Below, piece after piece: positions 1 through 9,288 of a stretch of 64,000 nucleotides of DNA. Location of the stretch: contig NZ_CAXBCK010000005.1 of assembly GCF_963974425.1 (NCBI RefSeq), positions 30,776 to 94,775 on the forward strand, in the 5' to 3' direction. Numbering within the stretch: the first letter of the stretch is position 1; every line of letters starts with the position of its first letter. A model generated the notes under the pieces. It searched no databases. It was given only the letters and a program-made list of their open reading frames with translations, and was not told the DNA's origin. A program made the position numbers and the translations under genes. The DNA comes from Marixanthomonas sp963974425 (GTDB lineage: Bacteria; Bacteroidota; Bacteroidia; Flavobacteriales; Flavobacteriaceae).

Positions 1-2
1 TA

Positions 3-1286
3 GGAACTGGGTATGTAGGTCTCGTTACAGGAACTTGCCTCGCCGAAACTGGAAATGAAGTAGTTTGTGTAGACATTGACAAAGAAAAGGTCGATACTAT
101 GCGTAATGGTACAGTCCCTATTTACGAACCACATCTTGATGTGCTTTTTGAACGTAATATAGAAGCAAATCGTCTTCAATTTACAACTTCCCTAGACGAA
201 GGGTTAGAACACGGCCAGATCGTATTTTTAGCATTACCCACCCCCGAAGATGAAGACGGATCTGCCGATCTTTCCTATGTTTTGAATGTTGCTGAAGAAA
301 TAGGGCAGAAAATAAAAACCTATAAAGTAATTGTCGATAAAAGCACGGTGCCTGTTGGAACAGCTGAAAAAGTAAAAGCGGTAATTGCCGAAAATGCTAG
401 CTGCGATTTTGATGTAGTTTCAAACCCTGAATTTTTAAGAGAAGGTTTTGCGGTAGATGACTTTTTAAAGCCTGAACGGATCGTAATTGGATCCAGTAGT
501 GAAAAAGCAACTCAGTTAATGCAAAAACTATATGCTCCATTTGTGCGTTCTGGAAACCCCATTATTGTAATGGACGAAAAGTCTGCCGAACTAACCAAAT
601 ATGCAGCTAATTCATTTTTGGCAACCAAAATTACATTTATGAACGAAATAGCTAACTATTGCGAAAAAGTGGGAGCTGATGTTGATAAAGTACGCGCAGG
701 GATGGGTACCGACTCCCGTATTGGCAAACGTTTTTTATTCCCGGGTATTGGCTATGGTGGGTCTTGTTTCCCAAAAGATGTGAAAGCACTTCAGAAAGCT
801 GGAAAGAATGAAAACTATGACTTTAAGATTTTGAATTCGGTTATTGAAGTAAATAAAAACCAAAAAACAATTCTGCTTCCAAAAATTGAAGATTATTTCA
901 AAGGTGATTTACAAGGAAAGCAAATCGCTATTTGGGGCTTAGCATTCAAACCCGAAACAGATGATGTTCGCGAAGCACCAGCCATCGATATGATGAATGG
1001 ACTGCTTGGAAAAGGCGCCAAGCTAACTGTTTTTGATCCTGAAGCAATGCCAAACATTCAAAAACAATTTGGAGATAAACTAAACTATGCAGATTCGATG
1101 TACGAAGCTTTAGAAGGAGCCGAAATATTATTAATTTGCACCGAATGGAGTATTTTCAGAACGCCAGATTTCAGTAGAATAAAGCATGAGTTGAAGAACC
1201 CAACCATTTTTGATGGAAGAAACCTTTACAATGTTGATGATCTAAAGAAAGAAGGGTTTAAATATATTTCAATAGGAAGAAATTAA
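3..1286 (+). CDS. ugd: UDP-glucose 6-dehydrogenase, 5' end cut by window
   Basis: Oxidises UDP-glucose to UDP-glucuronate with two NAD+, supplying acidic sugar nucleotides for exopolysaccharide or capsule. The reading frame is open from base 3 and begins inside the Rossmann nucleotide-binding loop (GTGYVGLVTG), so only the start codon and about 5-8 residues are missing. The motif GGSCFPKD carries the catalytic cysteine, and the C-terminal UDP-binding domain is complete (IWGLAFKPETDDVREAP). The stop is 3 nt before the next gene, which uses the product as its substrate. The family is very well conserved, so the assignment is secure. The internal ATG at 99 is too far into the fold to be the true start. 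Confidence 0.96.
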   Translation, partial: GTGYVGLVTGTCLAETGNEVVCVDIDKEKVDTMRNGTVPIYEPHLDVLFERNIEANRLQFTTSLDEGLEHGQIVFLALPTPEDEDGSADLSYVLNVAEEIGQKIKTYKVIVDKSTVPVGTAEKVKAVIAENASCDFDVVSNPEFLREGFAVDDFLKPERIVIGSSSEKATQLMQKLYAPFVRSGNPIIVMDEKSAELTKYAANSFLATKITFMNEIANYCEKVGADVDKVRAGMGTDSRIGKRFLFPGIGYGGSCFPKDVKALQKAGKNENYDFKILNSVIEVNKNQKTILLPKIEDYFKGDLQGKQIAIWGLAFKPETDDVREAPAIDMMNGLLGKGAKLTVFDPEAMPNIQKQFGDKLNYADSMYEALEGAEILLICTEWSIFRTPDFSRIKHELKNPTIFDGRNLYNVDDLKKEGFKYISIGRN

Positions 1287-1289
1287 AAA

Positions 1290-2279
1290 ATGAAAAAAAA
1301 GATATTAATTACCGGTGCCGCAGGTTTTTTGGGCTCTCATCTATGCGATCGATTTATTGCAGAAGGATTTGAAGTAATAGGCATGGACAATCTCATTACT
1401 GGTGATTTAAAAAATATTGAACATCTTTTTCAAAATAAAAACTTTCATTTTTATCACCATGATGTTACTAAGTTTGTACACGTTCCGGGAAAAATAGATT
1501 ACATTTTACATTTTGCGTCTCCGGCTAGTCCAATAGATTATTTAAAAATTCCAATTCAAACTTTAAAAGTGGGATCATTGGGTACACATAACCTACTTGG
1601 TTTAGCTAAAGAAAAAAATGCCCGCATTTTAATAGCCTCCACTTCCGAAGTATATGGCGATCCGTTAGTACACCCTCAAAATGAGGAATACTACGGTAAT
1701 GTAAATACCATTGGCCCTAGGGGTGTTTATGATGAAGCAAAACGCTTTCAGGAATCCATTACCATGGCGTATCATCGGTTTCATGGTCTAGAAACTAGAA
1801 TTGCCCGCATTTTTAATACCTACGGTCCCAGAATGAGATTAAACGATGGTCGTGTTATTCCAGCATTTTTAGGGCAAGCGCTGCGCGGTGAAGATTTAAC
1901 TGTATTTGGTGATGGTTCGCAAACTCGTTCTTTTTGTTATGTTGATGATCAGGTAGAAGGGCTTTTTAAATTATTAATGAGTGATTATTCGTTGCCCGTT
2001 AATATTGGTAACCCGCATGAAATAAGTATTTTAGACTTTGCCGAAGAAATTATAAAATTGACCGGAACCCAACAGAAAATTGTGTTCAAATCCTTGCCAA
2101 AAGATGATCCAATGCAACGGCAACCAGATATTACAAAAGCAAAAGACATATTGGGTTGGGAACCCAAAATATCTAGAGAAGAAGGACTTAAAACCACCTA
2201 TGAATATTTTAAGGAGTTTTCAAAAGAAGAATTGTTGAAAAGTGAACATAAAGATTTTTCAGAACACATTAGAAAATAA
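1290..2279 (+). CDS. uxs: UDP-glucuronate decarboxylase (UDP-xylose synthase)
   Basis: Extended short-chain dehydrogenase/reductase that oxidises, decarboxylates and reduces UDP-glucuronate to UDP-xylose with bound NAD. The NAD loop GAAGFLG is at residues 9-15 and the catalytic Tyr147-x3-Lys151 pair is seen in GVYDEAKR. The sequence RIARIFNTYGPRM and the length (329 aa) match bacterial UXS rather than a UDP-galactose epimerase or dTDP-glucose dehydratase. It lies 3 nt downstream of ugd, and its stop overlaps the next start by one base, so it is in one operon with both. The pair predicts xylose in the surface polysaccharide. A related epimerase remains possible, but the ugd linkage favours UXS. 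Confidence 0.9.
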   Translation: MKKKILITGAAGFLGSHLCDRFIAEGFEVIGMDNLITGDLKNIEHLFQNKNFHFYHHDVTKFVHVPGKIDYILHFASPASPIDYLKIPIQTLKVGSLGTHNLLGLAKEKNARILIASTSEVYGDPLVHPQNEEYYGNVNTIGPRGVYDEAKRFQESITMAYHRFHGLETRIARIFNTYGPRMRLNDGRVIPAFLGQALRGEDLTVFGDGSQTRSFCYVDDQVEGLFKLLMSDYSLPVNIGNPHEISILDFAEEIIKLTGTQQKIVFKSLPKDDPMQRQPDITKAKDILGWEPKISREEGLKTTYEYFKEFSKEELLKSEHKDFSEHIRK

Positions 2280-3637
2280 TGATGATTTTTAAAAGTGGAA
2301 GATATTCGGGCTATTTAAGGCCAATAACCTATGTGATTGATCTGTTGATCATTCATCTATGGGCGTTTTATTTCTTTTCTGAAACTTATGATATCATTAA
2401 CTTTATTGCGTTTGTAACTATGGGGTGGATCATCCTTTCGTTAAAGTCTAGTTTTTACGAAATATATCGCTTCACTCATGTTTCGAAAATTATGTCACTG
2501 ATAGGGAAACAGCTCATCGTTTTCTTCTTGATTGTGTTTGCTTATTTTGGTATTTTCAACACCGAAAATAAAAGTGCTGTTGCCGTGGTAAATTATGTGC
2601 TTTTGGTGATGGCATGTATAACAGTTGTAAAATTTACAATTTATTTTTTACTTAAAAGGTATAGATTGTTAACCGGTGGAAACAGAAGGAAAGTAGTAAT
2701 CATAGGTTTGAATAAAAAGACTGATCAGTTACGTAAATTTTTTTCAGACAACCCGGAGTATGGGTATCACCTTGATAAAACATTCAATCTAAAAGGACCG
2801 CAAAAAACAACAGTTGAAGATTGCATTGAATATATTAACGAAAATAATATTGACGAAATATATTCTTCAGTAGCCGAAGTGAATAATACAGATCTTATTC
2901 AGTTAATTGATTATGTAGATAATAATCTTAAAACACTGAAGTTTTTACCTGATAATAAAGAAATATATAGTAAAAAACTAGATTTTAGTTATTATGGAGT
3001 CTTGCCCATTTTATCCCTGCGTAAAATACCTATGGACGAGCCCTTTAACCAATTTATAAAAAGAAGTTTCGATATTATTTTATCTCTACTTGTAATAGTT
3101 GGTGTTCTTTCTTGGTTAACACCTATATTAGCTATACTCATAAAACTAGAATCAAAAGGTCCTGTCTTTTTCAAACAAAAAAGAAATGGGCTAGATTACA
3201 AAGAATTTTTCTGTTATAAGTTTAGGTCTATGAAACCCAATCCAATGGCAAACCTGCATCAAATAAGTAAAGGTGATGCAAGAGTAACCAGTGTTGGTAG
3301 GATTATTCGTAAAACTAGTATAGACGAACTTCCTCAATTTATAAACGTATTAAAAGGCGATATGTCCGTTGCAGGTCCAAGACCGCACATGGTAAGCCAT
3401 ACGCATATGTATGCTGGGAGGATTGATAAGTTTATGGTACGCCATTTTATTAAACCTGGTATTACAGGTTTAGCTCAGGTAAGTGGTTACCGGGGGGAAG
3501 TAGAAACCGAAAATGATATCATTAACCGTGTTAAGTACGATATTTTCTATCTAGAGAACTGGTCATTGTTTTTAGATATTAAAATTGTATTCCAGACTAT
3601 CTACAACGCCATTAAAGGAGATAAAAAAGCATATTAA
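2279..3637 (+). CDS. Initiating polyprenyl-phosphate sugar transferase (WcaJ/WbaP type)
   Basis: Membrane phosphoglycosyltransferase that loads the first sugar-1-phosphate onto undecaprenyl phosphate to start a surface glycan. Several N-terminal membrane segments (about residues 12-130) precede a Rossmann-like domain (VVIIGLNKK). The C-terminal catalytic domain has its re-entrant membrane helix near residue 265-290 and the diagnostic motifs KFRSM, TSIDELPQ and VAGPRP. Length 452 aa is typical. The start ATG overlaps the uxs stop (TAATG). The gene ends head-to-tail against the minus-strand glycosyltransferase, and the two stop codons share the bases TTAA at 3634-3637. The sugar transferred cannot be read from the sequence. 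Confidence 0.93.
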   Translation: MMIFKSGRYSGYLRPITYVIDLLIIHLWAFYFFSETYDIINFIAFVTMGWIILSLKSSFYEIYRFTHVSKIMSLIGKQLIVFFLIVFAYFGIFNTENKSAVAVVNYVLLVMACITVVKFTIYFLLKRYRLLTGGNRRKVVIIGLNKKTDQLRKFFSDNPEYGYHLDKTFNLKGPQKTTVEDCIEYINENNIDEIYSSVAEVNNTDLIQLIDYVDNNLKTLKFLPDNKEIYSKKLDFSYYGVLPILSLRKIPMDEPFNQFIKRSFDIILSLLVIVGVLSWLTPILAILIKLESKGPVFFKQKRNGLDYKEFFCYKFRSMKPNPMANLHQISKGDARVTSVGRIIRKTSIDELPQFINVLKGDMSVAGPRPHMVSHTHMYAGRIDKFMVRHFIKPGITGLAQVSGYRGEVETENDIINRVKYDIFYLENWSLFLDIKIVFQTIYNAIKGDKKAY

Positions 3638-4794
3638 AGTTCGCTTACTGCTTTTGTAAGCTTATCAAACTGTTTCTGAAAATTAAATGCGTCAATTGCT
3701 TTTTCTTGTACCTTTTCTTTACCAAAACGCTCTAATTCTAGTATAGATAATTCAGAAATAAATTTCTGAAAAGCATTAAAATCTGAAACGGGTATGTTCC
3801 AACCTAGTCTGTGGGTTTCTACCAAGGTCCCTCCTTCACCACCAGCAAAATAAGCTACAGGAAGTCCCAACCGGGTATATTCAAATAATTTTGAAGGCAC
3901 CGAGCCATAAATCCTATTGGTAAGTGGTATAAAAGCTATATCATATTGCTGCAGTGTTTTATGCAGTTCGGCTCTTTCTATTTCACCGTGATAACAAATG
4001 TTCTTTTTGTTGATTTTTGAAATTATCTCTTCCTCTGGTCCGGCACCATACATATGGAGCTCAACAAATTTGGGTAGTTCTATTTTTTTACAAACTTCAG
4101 CCAATCCTTGTGCTACACCTAATAGACCTGCATAAACGAGTGTAATAGGTTTTTCAACAGAGGTTTCAGTAATAGCGGGAGGGTTGAAGTCCGGGATATT
4201 TCGGTATAAAAAAAGAGGAGTATTACATTTTGTATTTACGTGCGTAAGAATTTCTTCAGATTGTCCAATAATCAAATGGGATTTTTTGTAGCAAAACCGC
4301 TCCATCCATTCCAAAATGGTATAATACAACCCTTTTTTCAATAAACCCATTTCCAAACCTGCCAAAGGCCAAAGATCTGAAACATTTAAAATTCGTTTTT
4401 TACCGAACAACCATGACCAAAAAACAGCGGTAAACCCAACAAAAACAGGAGAGTATTGTATAAATACTTTTTTCGGACTTCTTTTAAACAGAAAAAATAA
4501 AGTAAGGCTCACCGAAAAGGAAATCATAGAAAGCAAGCGTACAAATTTGTTTTCCGAGTTGCTGGGCCACAACCACAATCGGTGAATGGTCCCCACGGTT
4601 TCTGAATCTTTTTTATAAACACTACCTTCAAAACCTTTAAAAATAGCTCCTTTAGGATAATTGGGCATTGGGCAGACCACATGGACATTATAGTTGGCTT
4701 TTGTTAAGTTACTAGCCAAGGTATGCATTCGGTTGGGAGCTGCTCCTTTTTCAGGCGGAAAGTAATTGGTAATTAATAGAATATCACGGCTCAT
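3634..4794 (-). CDS. Glycosyltransferase family 4 (WbuB-like)
   Basis: GT-B fold glycosyltransferase, 386 aa, predicted to act on the cytoplasmic face in surface polysaccharide assembly. The N-terminus ITNYFPPEKGAAPNRM is the typical acceptor-domain start of this group. A hydrophobic stretch around residues 90-130 suggests membrane association. The C-terminal donor domain has GSVPSKLFEYTRLGLPVAY, with the family glutamate. The start ATG at 4794 lies 11 nt inside the end of the upstream CapK-like gene, so the two are probably co-translated. Donor and acceptor sugars are unknown. Confidence 0.88.
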   Translation of the reverse strand: MSRDILLITNYFPPEKGAAPNRMHTLASNLTKANYNVHVVCPMPNYPKGAIFKGFEGSVYKKDSETVGTIHRLWLWPSNSENKFVRLLSMISFSVSLTLFFLFKRSPKKVFIQYSPVFVGFTAVFWSWLFGKKRILNVSDLWPLAGLEMGLLKKGLYYTILEWMERFCYKKSHLIIGQSEEILTHVNTKCNTPLFLYRNIPDFNPPAITETSVEKPITLVYAGLLGVAQGLAEVCKKIELPKFVELHMYGAGPEEEIISKINKKNICYHGEIERAELHKTLQQYDIAFIPLTNRIYGSVPSKLFEYTRLGLPVAYFAGGEGGTLVETHRLGWNIPVSDFNAFQKFISELSILELERFGKEKVQEKAIDAFNFQKQFDKLTKAVSEL

Positions 4795-6109
4795 TTCTCA
4801 CATCTATTTTAGAAATAAACTGCTTCAATTTTCCACGTTTGTTTCTATCTAGTACTCCTACCCGTTCATAATGTATATTGAGGTCGGCTCCAACGTATTT
4901 AGAAAGCGCTATTTCAATCTTTTTTAGGTCTTTTGTAGAAAGCGCTACTTCTGAAACATACACGATAGTGAACGTATCTAAAGCGGTCTGCTCTACAATA
5001 AACTCTTTTACGTTTCCGTCTTCTTCTACAATACTTTTTGTAACATAATAAAATGTATGACCGGGCACGGTTTTTCCTCCTTTTAAAACAGCAGTATCGT
5101 TAGACCGACCTATTAACTTTTTTAAAACAGGCTTTTTAAAAGTAGAATTTTCATCAAGAATTCCTAAATCCCCAACATCATATCGTATAAACGGATGGGT
5201 TCTATTGTATAACGAGGTAACAACAATGCGACCGGGATTTCCATTCTCGACAGTTTGGTCGTTTTCATCTAAAATTTCAATAAAAAGTGTTTCATTGTTC
5301 ACCTGAAATTCACCTTCAGCATTAGTAAAAGCCAATAAATCAAGCTCACTTGCGCCATATTCGTTTACAACAGGGACACCAAGTTGCTTTTCCAATAACT
5401 TTTTGTCGGTATCATAGAGCATTTCGCTGGTCACGATACAGGTTTTTAACGTGGGGCAAACAGATTTTAATATCAAGTTTTTTTTCTGAAGATATTTCGA
5501 AAACAAGACAATGGAGCTAGTATGCCCATTAATGTAATCAAACTTTTTTTTTCGGAAAACAGATAAAAATTCTTCTAGCTTTTCTTCAGAAAGATCAAAA
5601 ATTGGGAACCGGTATCGATTGCTCAACCTGTCTTTTAATCGTTCTTTTTGATAACCTTTAAAATCTAACGGAATACCATAAAAACGTGCTTGAAAAGAAG
5701 CGTCCAAATCAATTCCATGCCATCCAAAACGGTTGATAATTACCGCCCAAGTCATAGCGTGGCAAAATTTATCCTTTGCAAAAAATAATGGTGTTCCACT
5801 AGAACCAGACGTTTTACCTATATAAGTATTTTTTTTAGTAAAACCTGTCGAAAGTCTTTTCTCTATAGGAATTTGCACATCCCGTTTAGTCAAAATTGGA
5901 ATATCTTCCCACTTTTTAATTGCTATATCACCAATAAAGGATTGATAAAACAAATTTTCCCGCAGGTGATATTCAAACATCTTTTGCCGGGTATCTTGTA
6001 CATAGATTTTATAATCGGTTTCTGAAATCCTCTGAATTTCCTGTAACCGCCTTTTTGCTTTCTGAATGGGAAAACCTTTTAACCGTAATGTAGTTTCAAA
6101 TAAATTCAA
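4784..6109 (-). CDS. CapK/PaaK-like adenylate-forming enzyme
   Basis: 441-aa member of the ANL (acyl-adenylate-forming) superfamily, resembling phenylacetate-CoA ligase and the capsule protein CapK. The phosphate-binding loop is visible as GKTSGSSGTP (about residues 98-107), followed by the A5-like motif NEYGASE and the A7/A8 region VENGNPGRIVVTSLYNRTHPF ending in YDVGD. Its place in a polysaccharide locus suggests it activates a carboxylate for glycan decoration rather than aromatic degradation; that is inference. The start is TTG at 6109, because no ATG is available until about residue 43. It overlaps the downstream glycosyltransferase by 11 nt. Confidence 0.82.
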   Translation of the reverse strand: MNLFETTLRLKGFPIQKAKRRLQEIQRISETDYKIYVQDTRQKMFEYHLRENLFYQSFIGDIAIKKWEDIPILTKRDVQIPIEKRLSTGFTKKNTYIGKTSGSSGTPLFFAKDKFCHAMTWAVIINRFGWHGIDLDASFQARFYGIPLDFKGYQKERLKDRLSNRYRFPIFDLSEEKLEEFLSVFRKKKFDYINGHTSSIVLFSKYLQKKNLILKSVCPTLKTCIVTSEMLYDTDKKLLEKQLGVPVVNEYGASELDLLAFTNAEGEFQVNNETLFIEILDENDQTVENGNPGRIVVTSLYNRTHPFIRYDVGDLGILDENSTFKKPVLKKLIGRSNDTAVLKGGKTVPGHTFYYVTKSIVEEDGNVKEFIVEQTALDTFTIVYVSEVALSTKDLKKIEIALSKYVGADLNIHYERVGVLDRNKRGKLKQFISKIDVRNEP

Positions 6110-6142
6110 CCTAAAAAATTAGGGCTTCAAGTTACAAACAAT

Positions 6143-6150
6143 TATTTTTG
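6143..6150 (+). promoter_or_regulatory. -7 promoter box for purD
   Basis: The sequence TATTTTTG is an exact match to the Bacteroidota -7 consensus TAnnTTTG, 22 nt before the purD ATG at 6172. No TTG element is seen at 17-23 nt upstream, so support comes from the -7 box and position only. Confidence 0.5.
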
Positions 6151-6171
6151 AAGTCGAAAAAAATCTTTCCT

Positions 6172-7443
6172 ATGAACATCTTAATATTAGGCTCTGGTGG
6201 CCGCGAACATACATTTGCGTATCAACTTAAAAAAAGTGAATTGTGCGATGCATTGTTTGTAGCGCCCGGAAATGCCGGAACCGAAGCGATTGCTACCAAT
6301 CTAAGTCTTAAGGTTACCGATTTTAAAGCGATTGAAAATGCGGTTGTAAACCATAATATTGAGATGGTTGTCGTGGGGCCAGAAGACCCGTTGGTACAAG
6401 GAATAGCAGATTATTTTTCTGCTTCTGAAACCTTAAAAGACGTAATGCTCATAGGTCCTTCAAAGCGAGGAGCCTTATTGGAAGGCAGTAAAGAACGTGC
6501 AAAAGAGTTTATGGCGATGCACAACATCCCGACCGCAGCGTATGAAAGCTTTACAAAAAAATCGTTACAAGCCGGAAAAGCGTTTTTGGATACGTTACAA
6601 CCACCGTATGTGTTAAAAGCGGATGGACTTGCCGCTGGAAAAGGGGTTTTGATATTGGAAGATATTGAAGAAGCAAAAACCGAATTGGAAAATATGTTGA
6701 GCGGAAAATTTGGCTCTGCTAGTGAAACAGTCGTTATAGAAGAATTTCTAGATGGAATCGAGCTGAGCGTTTTTGTGTTAACCGATGGTAAAAACTATAA
6801 AGTACTGCCAACAGCTAAAGATTATAAACGTATTGGCGAAGGCGACAAAGGTCTGAATACCGGTGGGATGGGTGCTATTTCGCCCGTTCCTTTTGTGGAC
6901 GAAGTTTTAATGCAAAAAATTGAGGAGCGAATTGTAAAACCTACGGTTGAAGGACTTCAGAAAGAAGAGATTGATTATAAAGGATTTGTTTTTATTGGAT
7001 TGATTAAGGTGAATGACGAACCGTATGTTATAGAATACAATGTGCGTATGGGTGATCCCGAAACCGAAGTTGTGTTGCCAAGAATTAAAACAGATTTAGG
7101 GAAATTATTACAAGCAACTTTTCAGCAAAAATTAAATACGATAGACTTAGAAATAGACAATCGTGCCGCTACGACAGTTATGACGGTTTCTGGAGGGTAT
7201 CCTGAAGCGTATGAAAAAGGAAAGGAAATAAAAGGAATTGATGCAGTACACGACGCTATAGTTTTTCACGCAGGAACGACAACAAAAGATGGAAAAACAC
7301 TTACTAATGGCGGAAGAGTGTTAGCAGTTACTTCACTAGACGAAGATTACAAAAAGGCACTAAAAAAATCCTACCAAAACATAGAAAAACTATCTTTTGA
7401 CAGGATGTACTTTCGAACCGATATTGGTTTCGATTTAAGCTAA
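6172..7443 (+). CDS. purD: Phosphoribosylamine-glycine ligase
   Basis: ATP-grasp enzyme of purine synthesis that joins glycine to 5-phosphoribosylamine, giving glycinamide ribonucleotide. The N-terminus MNILILGSGGREH, the ATP-grasp core KADGLAAGKGV, GGMGA (NTGGMGAISP) and EYNVRMGDPE are signature GARS motifs. Length 423 aa is normal. I place the start at ATG 6172: the in-frame TTG at 6148 adds eight non-conserved residues and lies inside the promoter -7 box. Divergent from the capK-like gene. The following minus-strand gene ends 4 nt after the stop. Confidence 0.97.
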   Translation: MNILILGSGGREHTFAYQLKKSELCDALFVAPGNAGTEAIATNLSLKVTDFKAIENAVVNHNIEMVVVGPEDPLVQGIADYFSASETLKDVMLIGPSKRGALLEGSKERAKEFMAMHNIPTAAYESFTKKSLQAGKAFLDTLQPPYVLKADGLAAGKGVLILEDIEEAKTELENMLSGKFGSASETVVIEEFLDGIELSVFVLTDGKNYKVLPTAKDYKRIGEGDKGLNTGGMGAISPVPFVDEVLMQKIEERIVKPTVEGLQKEEIDYKGFVFIGLIKVNDEPYVIEYNVRMGDPETEVVLPRIKTDLGKLLQATFQQKLNTIDLEIDNRAATTVMTVSGGYPEAYEKGKEIKGIDAVHDAIVFHAGTTTKDGKTLTNGGRVLAVTSLDEDYKKALKKSYQNIEKLSFDRMYFRTDIGFDLS

Positions 7444-7447
7444 ACCT

Positions 7448-7684
7448 TTATCCTAAGTAAGAATGTGAAGTAGATGAACGATCTTCTTCGTCATTATTAT
7501 TAAATATTTTAAGTTGCTTCATCCAATAGAAAAAGGCAACAAAACCAATAATAATAAATATCCAGCTCATTGCATTAGCTAACCACCAGCTATCCAATTC
7601 TAAGCTGCGTAGTGCATCATATGGTATAAAAAGTACATTTTCAAATAAATCTGCAATACCGTAAAACAAATCTTTCAATTCCAT
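7448..7684 (-). CDS. Small membrane protein, DUF6341-like
   Basis: 78-aa protein with an amphipathic N-terminus (MELKDLFYGIADLFENVLF), one strong membrane segment (about residues 38-58, WLANAMSWIFIIIGFVAFF) and a charged hydrophilic tail. It resembles a flavobacterial family of unknown function found next to purD and DUF6427 genes; the family name is from memory. Start at ATG 7684: the longer TTG start at 7705 falls in the -7 promoter box. Divergent from DUF6427, convergent with purD. Function unknown. Confidence 0.75.
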   Translation of the reverse strand: MELKDLFYGIADLFENVLFIPYDALRSLELDSWWLANAMSWIFIIIGFVAFFYWMKQLKIFNNNDEEDRSSTSHSYLG

Positions 7685-7702
7685 ATCTGTATATTTATAC
7701 CG

Positions 7703-7733
7703 CAAAAATAGATAATACCCGCTATGCTTACAA
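7703..7733 (-). promoter_or_regulatory. Promoter for DUF6341-like gene
   Basis: On the minus strand, TTG (7733-7731) is followed after 20 nt by TATTTTTG (7710-7703), a full match to the Bacteroidota consensus TTG-N17-23-TAnnTTTG. The ATG at 7684 lies about 13 nt below the predicted transcription start. Confidence 0.65.
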
Positions 7734-8647
7734 GTTTTTTTGGAAAATCTAAGCCTATTAATTTCGTGATCTTCGGAATGGTCATTTTTTTGGGCTATGT
7801 TTTCGGGGCTTTGGTACAGGTTAAAAACCCACTAGATCTTTCACAACTGCTTATTAGTTTCTTTTTTATTGGCTGGGCTGTCTTTGCTATTTTCTTACTA
7901 GATTTTATTGTTCGAAAAAACGATCTTACCTATAAAAACACCTATACAGTACTACTGTTTACGTGTTTTTTGATAACGCTGCCCGTCATTTTTCTGGATC
8001 GAAACATACTCCTTGCTAACGTGTTTTTGTTAATGGCATTTAGGAGGTTAGCAAGCCTTTCTTCGGAAAAAAACACGGAACGGAAAATACTAGATGCCTC
8101 GCTTTGGATAACCGTTGCAGCCATGTTTTATTTTTGGAGTATTTTGTTTTTTGTACCATTGTTTTTTTCAATTCTACAAAAACCAGAAACCAATCATAGA
8201 TTGTTCATTATCCCATTTATTGGTTTTATTGCTATATTTATATTGTCAACATCGTTTCATTTAATGGTTGACGATTCATTTTTATGGATAGTTGAATGGA
8301 TTCCCGCTGTAAGTTTAGATTTTTCTGCTTACAACAACATTAAAATATTACTCCCTGCGGCTATTATGGCCACATTTTTAATCTGGGCGCTGCCTTTTAG
8401 GCTAATTAAAATCGCTTCCCTGTCAAAAAAAGAAAAACCGAATGCCGTATTGTTACTTTTAACATTGGTTGTTTGTATGGTGATAGCGCTGTTTAGTCCT
8501 CAAAAAACTGGGGCCGAATTGTTTTTCATCATCGCGCCGTTATCGGTTATTGTAACCAATTATATTGAAAACGTTCAGGAAGCTCGTTTTAAAGAAGGAT
8601 TACTTTGGCTAGTCGTACTGGTACCGATTGTATTATTGTTTATATGA
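7724..8647 (+). CDS. Polytopic membrane protein, DUF6427-like
   Basis: 307-aa, highly hydrophobic protein with roughly eight to nine membrane segments across its length and short polar loops. I recognise it as the flavobacterial DUF6427 group, which sits near purD and upp; its function is not known. The last four bases form ATGA with the start of the next gene, so the putative restriction endonuclease downstream is translationally coupled to it. This coupling is unusual, because restriction genes normally have their own promoter. Confidence 0.75.
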   Translation: MLTSFFGKSKPINFVIFGMVIFLGYVFGALVQVKNPLDLSQLLISFFFIGWAVFAIFLLDFIVRKNDLTYKNTYTVLLFTCFLITLPVIFLDRNILLANVFLLMAFRRLASLSSEKNTERKILDASLWITVAAMFYFWSILFFVPLFFSILQKPETNHRLFIIPFIGFIAIFILSTSFHLMVDDSFLWIVEWIPAVSLDFSAYNNIKILLPAAIMATFLIWALPFRLIKIASLSKKEKPNAVLLLLTLVVCMVIALFSPQKTGAELFFIIAPLSVIVTNYIENVQEARFKEGLLWLVVLVPIVLLFI

Positions 8648-9288
8648 AATCGCTTCACCTAAAAATTTTGGAAACCGAATTGCAAAAACGCCTGCAATAC
8701 CCGTATGTATGGGGTCGGAAACAAAACAACCTTTGGGATAGTTACACAAACTTTATTTATACCTCGAAAACTTGGGAAGCATTGATGCCGCAAATGGCCA
8801 AAATAGTTGAAAAACACAAGTTGAATAAACACGACCTTTTTAATTACACCATAAACCGTTGGTATAACTTTTGGAGCGCAATAGCAGTTGAACACATATT
8901 CACAAGCTTGCCCGGAGTAATCCCTTCAAAAAATTCAAAAAATCGTGTGGTCGACTTTACAATGCATAATATTCCATTTGATCATAAAACCACTGTTTTT
9001 CCCAAACAGTTTAAAAAGTCTTTAGCGTATGCGAAAAACCATGAAAAAGAACTAATTACCTGGTTGTACGATAATCAAAGTACCCAACAGCGACATCACT
9101 TAAAAAATAGACTTTTTATTGTAGTTTTTGATGAACATGGAGGACACTGGAAACTAAAAGCTAATCTTTTTCTGCTTAAAACTGAAATAGAAAAATATGT
9201 TTTAAATTTTAACCCTAACAAGCTGCATTCCCTTACTTTTGCAGACAATTCACAAGCGTTGAGCGCAATTATTTGGGTAACAAAATGA
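8644..9288 (+). CDS. Putative type II restriction endonuclease (PD-(D/E)xK-like)
   Basis: 214-aa soluble protein that I do not recognise as a named family. The best clue is context: it overlaps a class D12 adenine methyltransferase gene by ATGA. A PD-(D/E)xK-like pattern is visible: Glu83 in AVEHIF, Asp104 in RVVDFT and Asp113-His-Lys115 in IPFDHKTT, followed by basic and aromatic residues. The charged C-terminal half contains a predicted beta strand (RLFIVVFDEHG). I start it at ATG 8644, which overlaps the DUF6427-like stop; the upstream in-frame extension from 8605 is out of frame with, and overlaps, that gene. Recognition site unknown. It could instead be an accessory nuclease. Confidence 0.65.
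   Translation: MKSLHLKILETELQKRLQYPYVWGRKQNNLWDSYTNFIYTSKTWEALMPQMAKIVEKHKLNKHDLFNYTINRWYNFWSAIAVEHIFTSLPGVIPSKNSKNRVVDFTMHNIPFDHKTTVFPKQFKKSLAYAKNHEKELITWLYDNQSTQQRHHLKNRLFIVVFDEHGGHWKLKANLFLLKTEIEKYVLNFNPNKLHSLTFADNSQALSAIIWVTK

Noticed and set aside
7685..7705. Longer DUF6341-like protein starting at TTG 7705
   Set aside because: That TTG lies inside the -7 promoter box; the ATG at 7684 follows at the right distance.
8605..8643. Extra 13 residues at the N-terminus of the putative endonuclease
   Set aside because: The extension would overlap DUF6427 by 43 nt; the ATG at 8644 gives a standard ATGA overlap.
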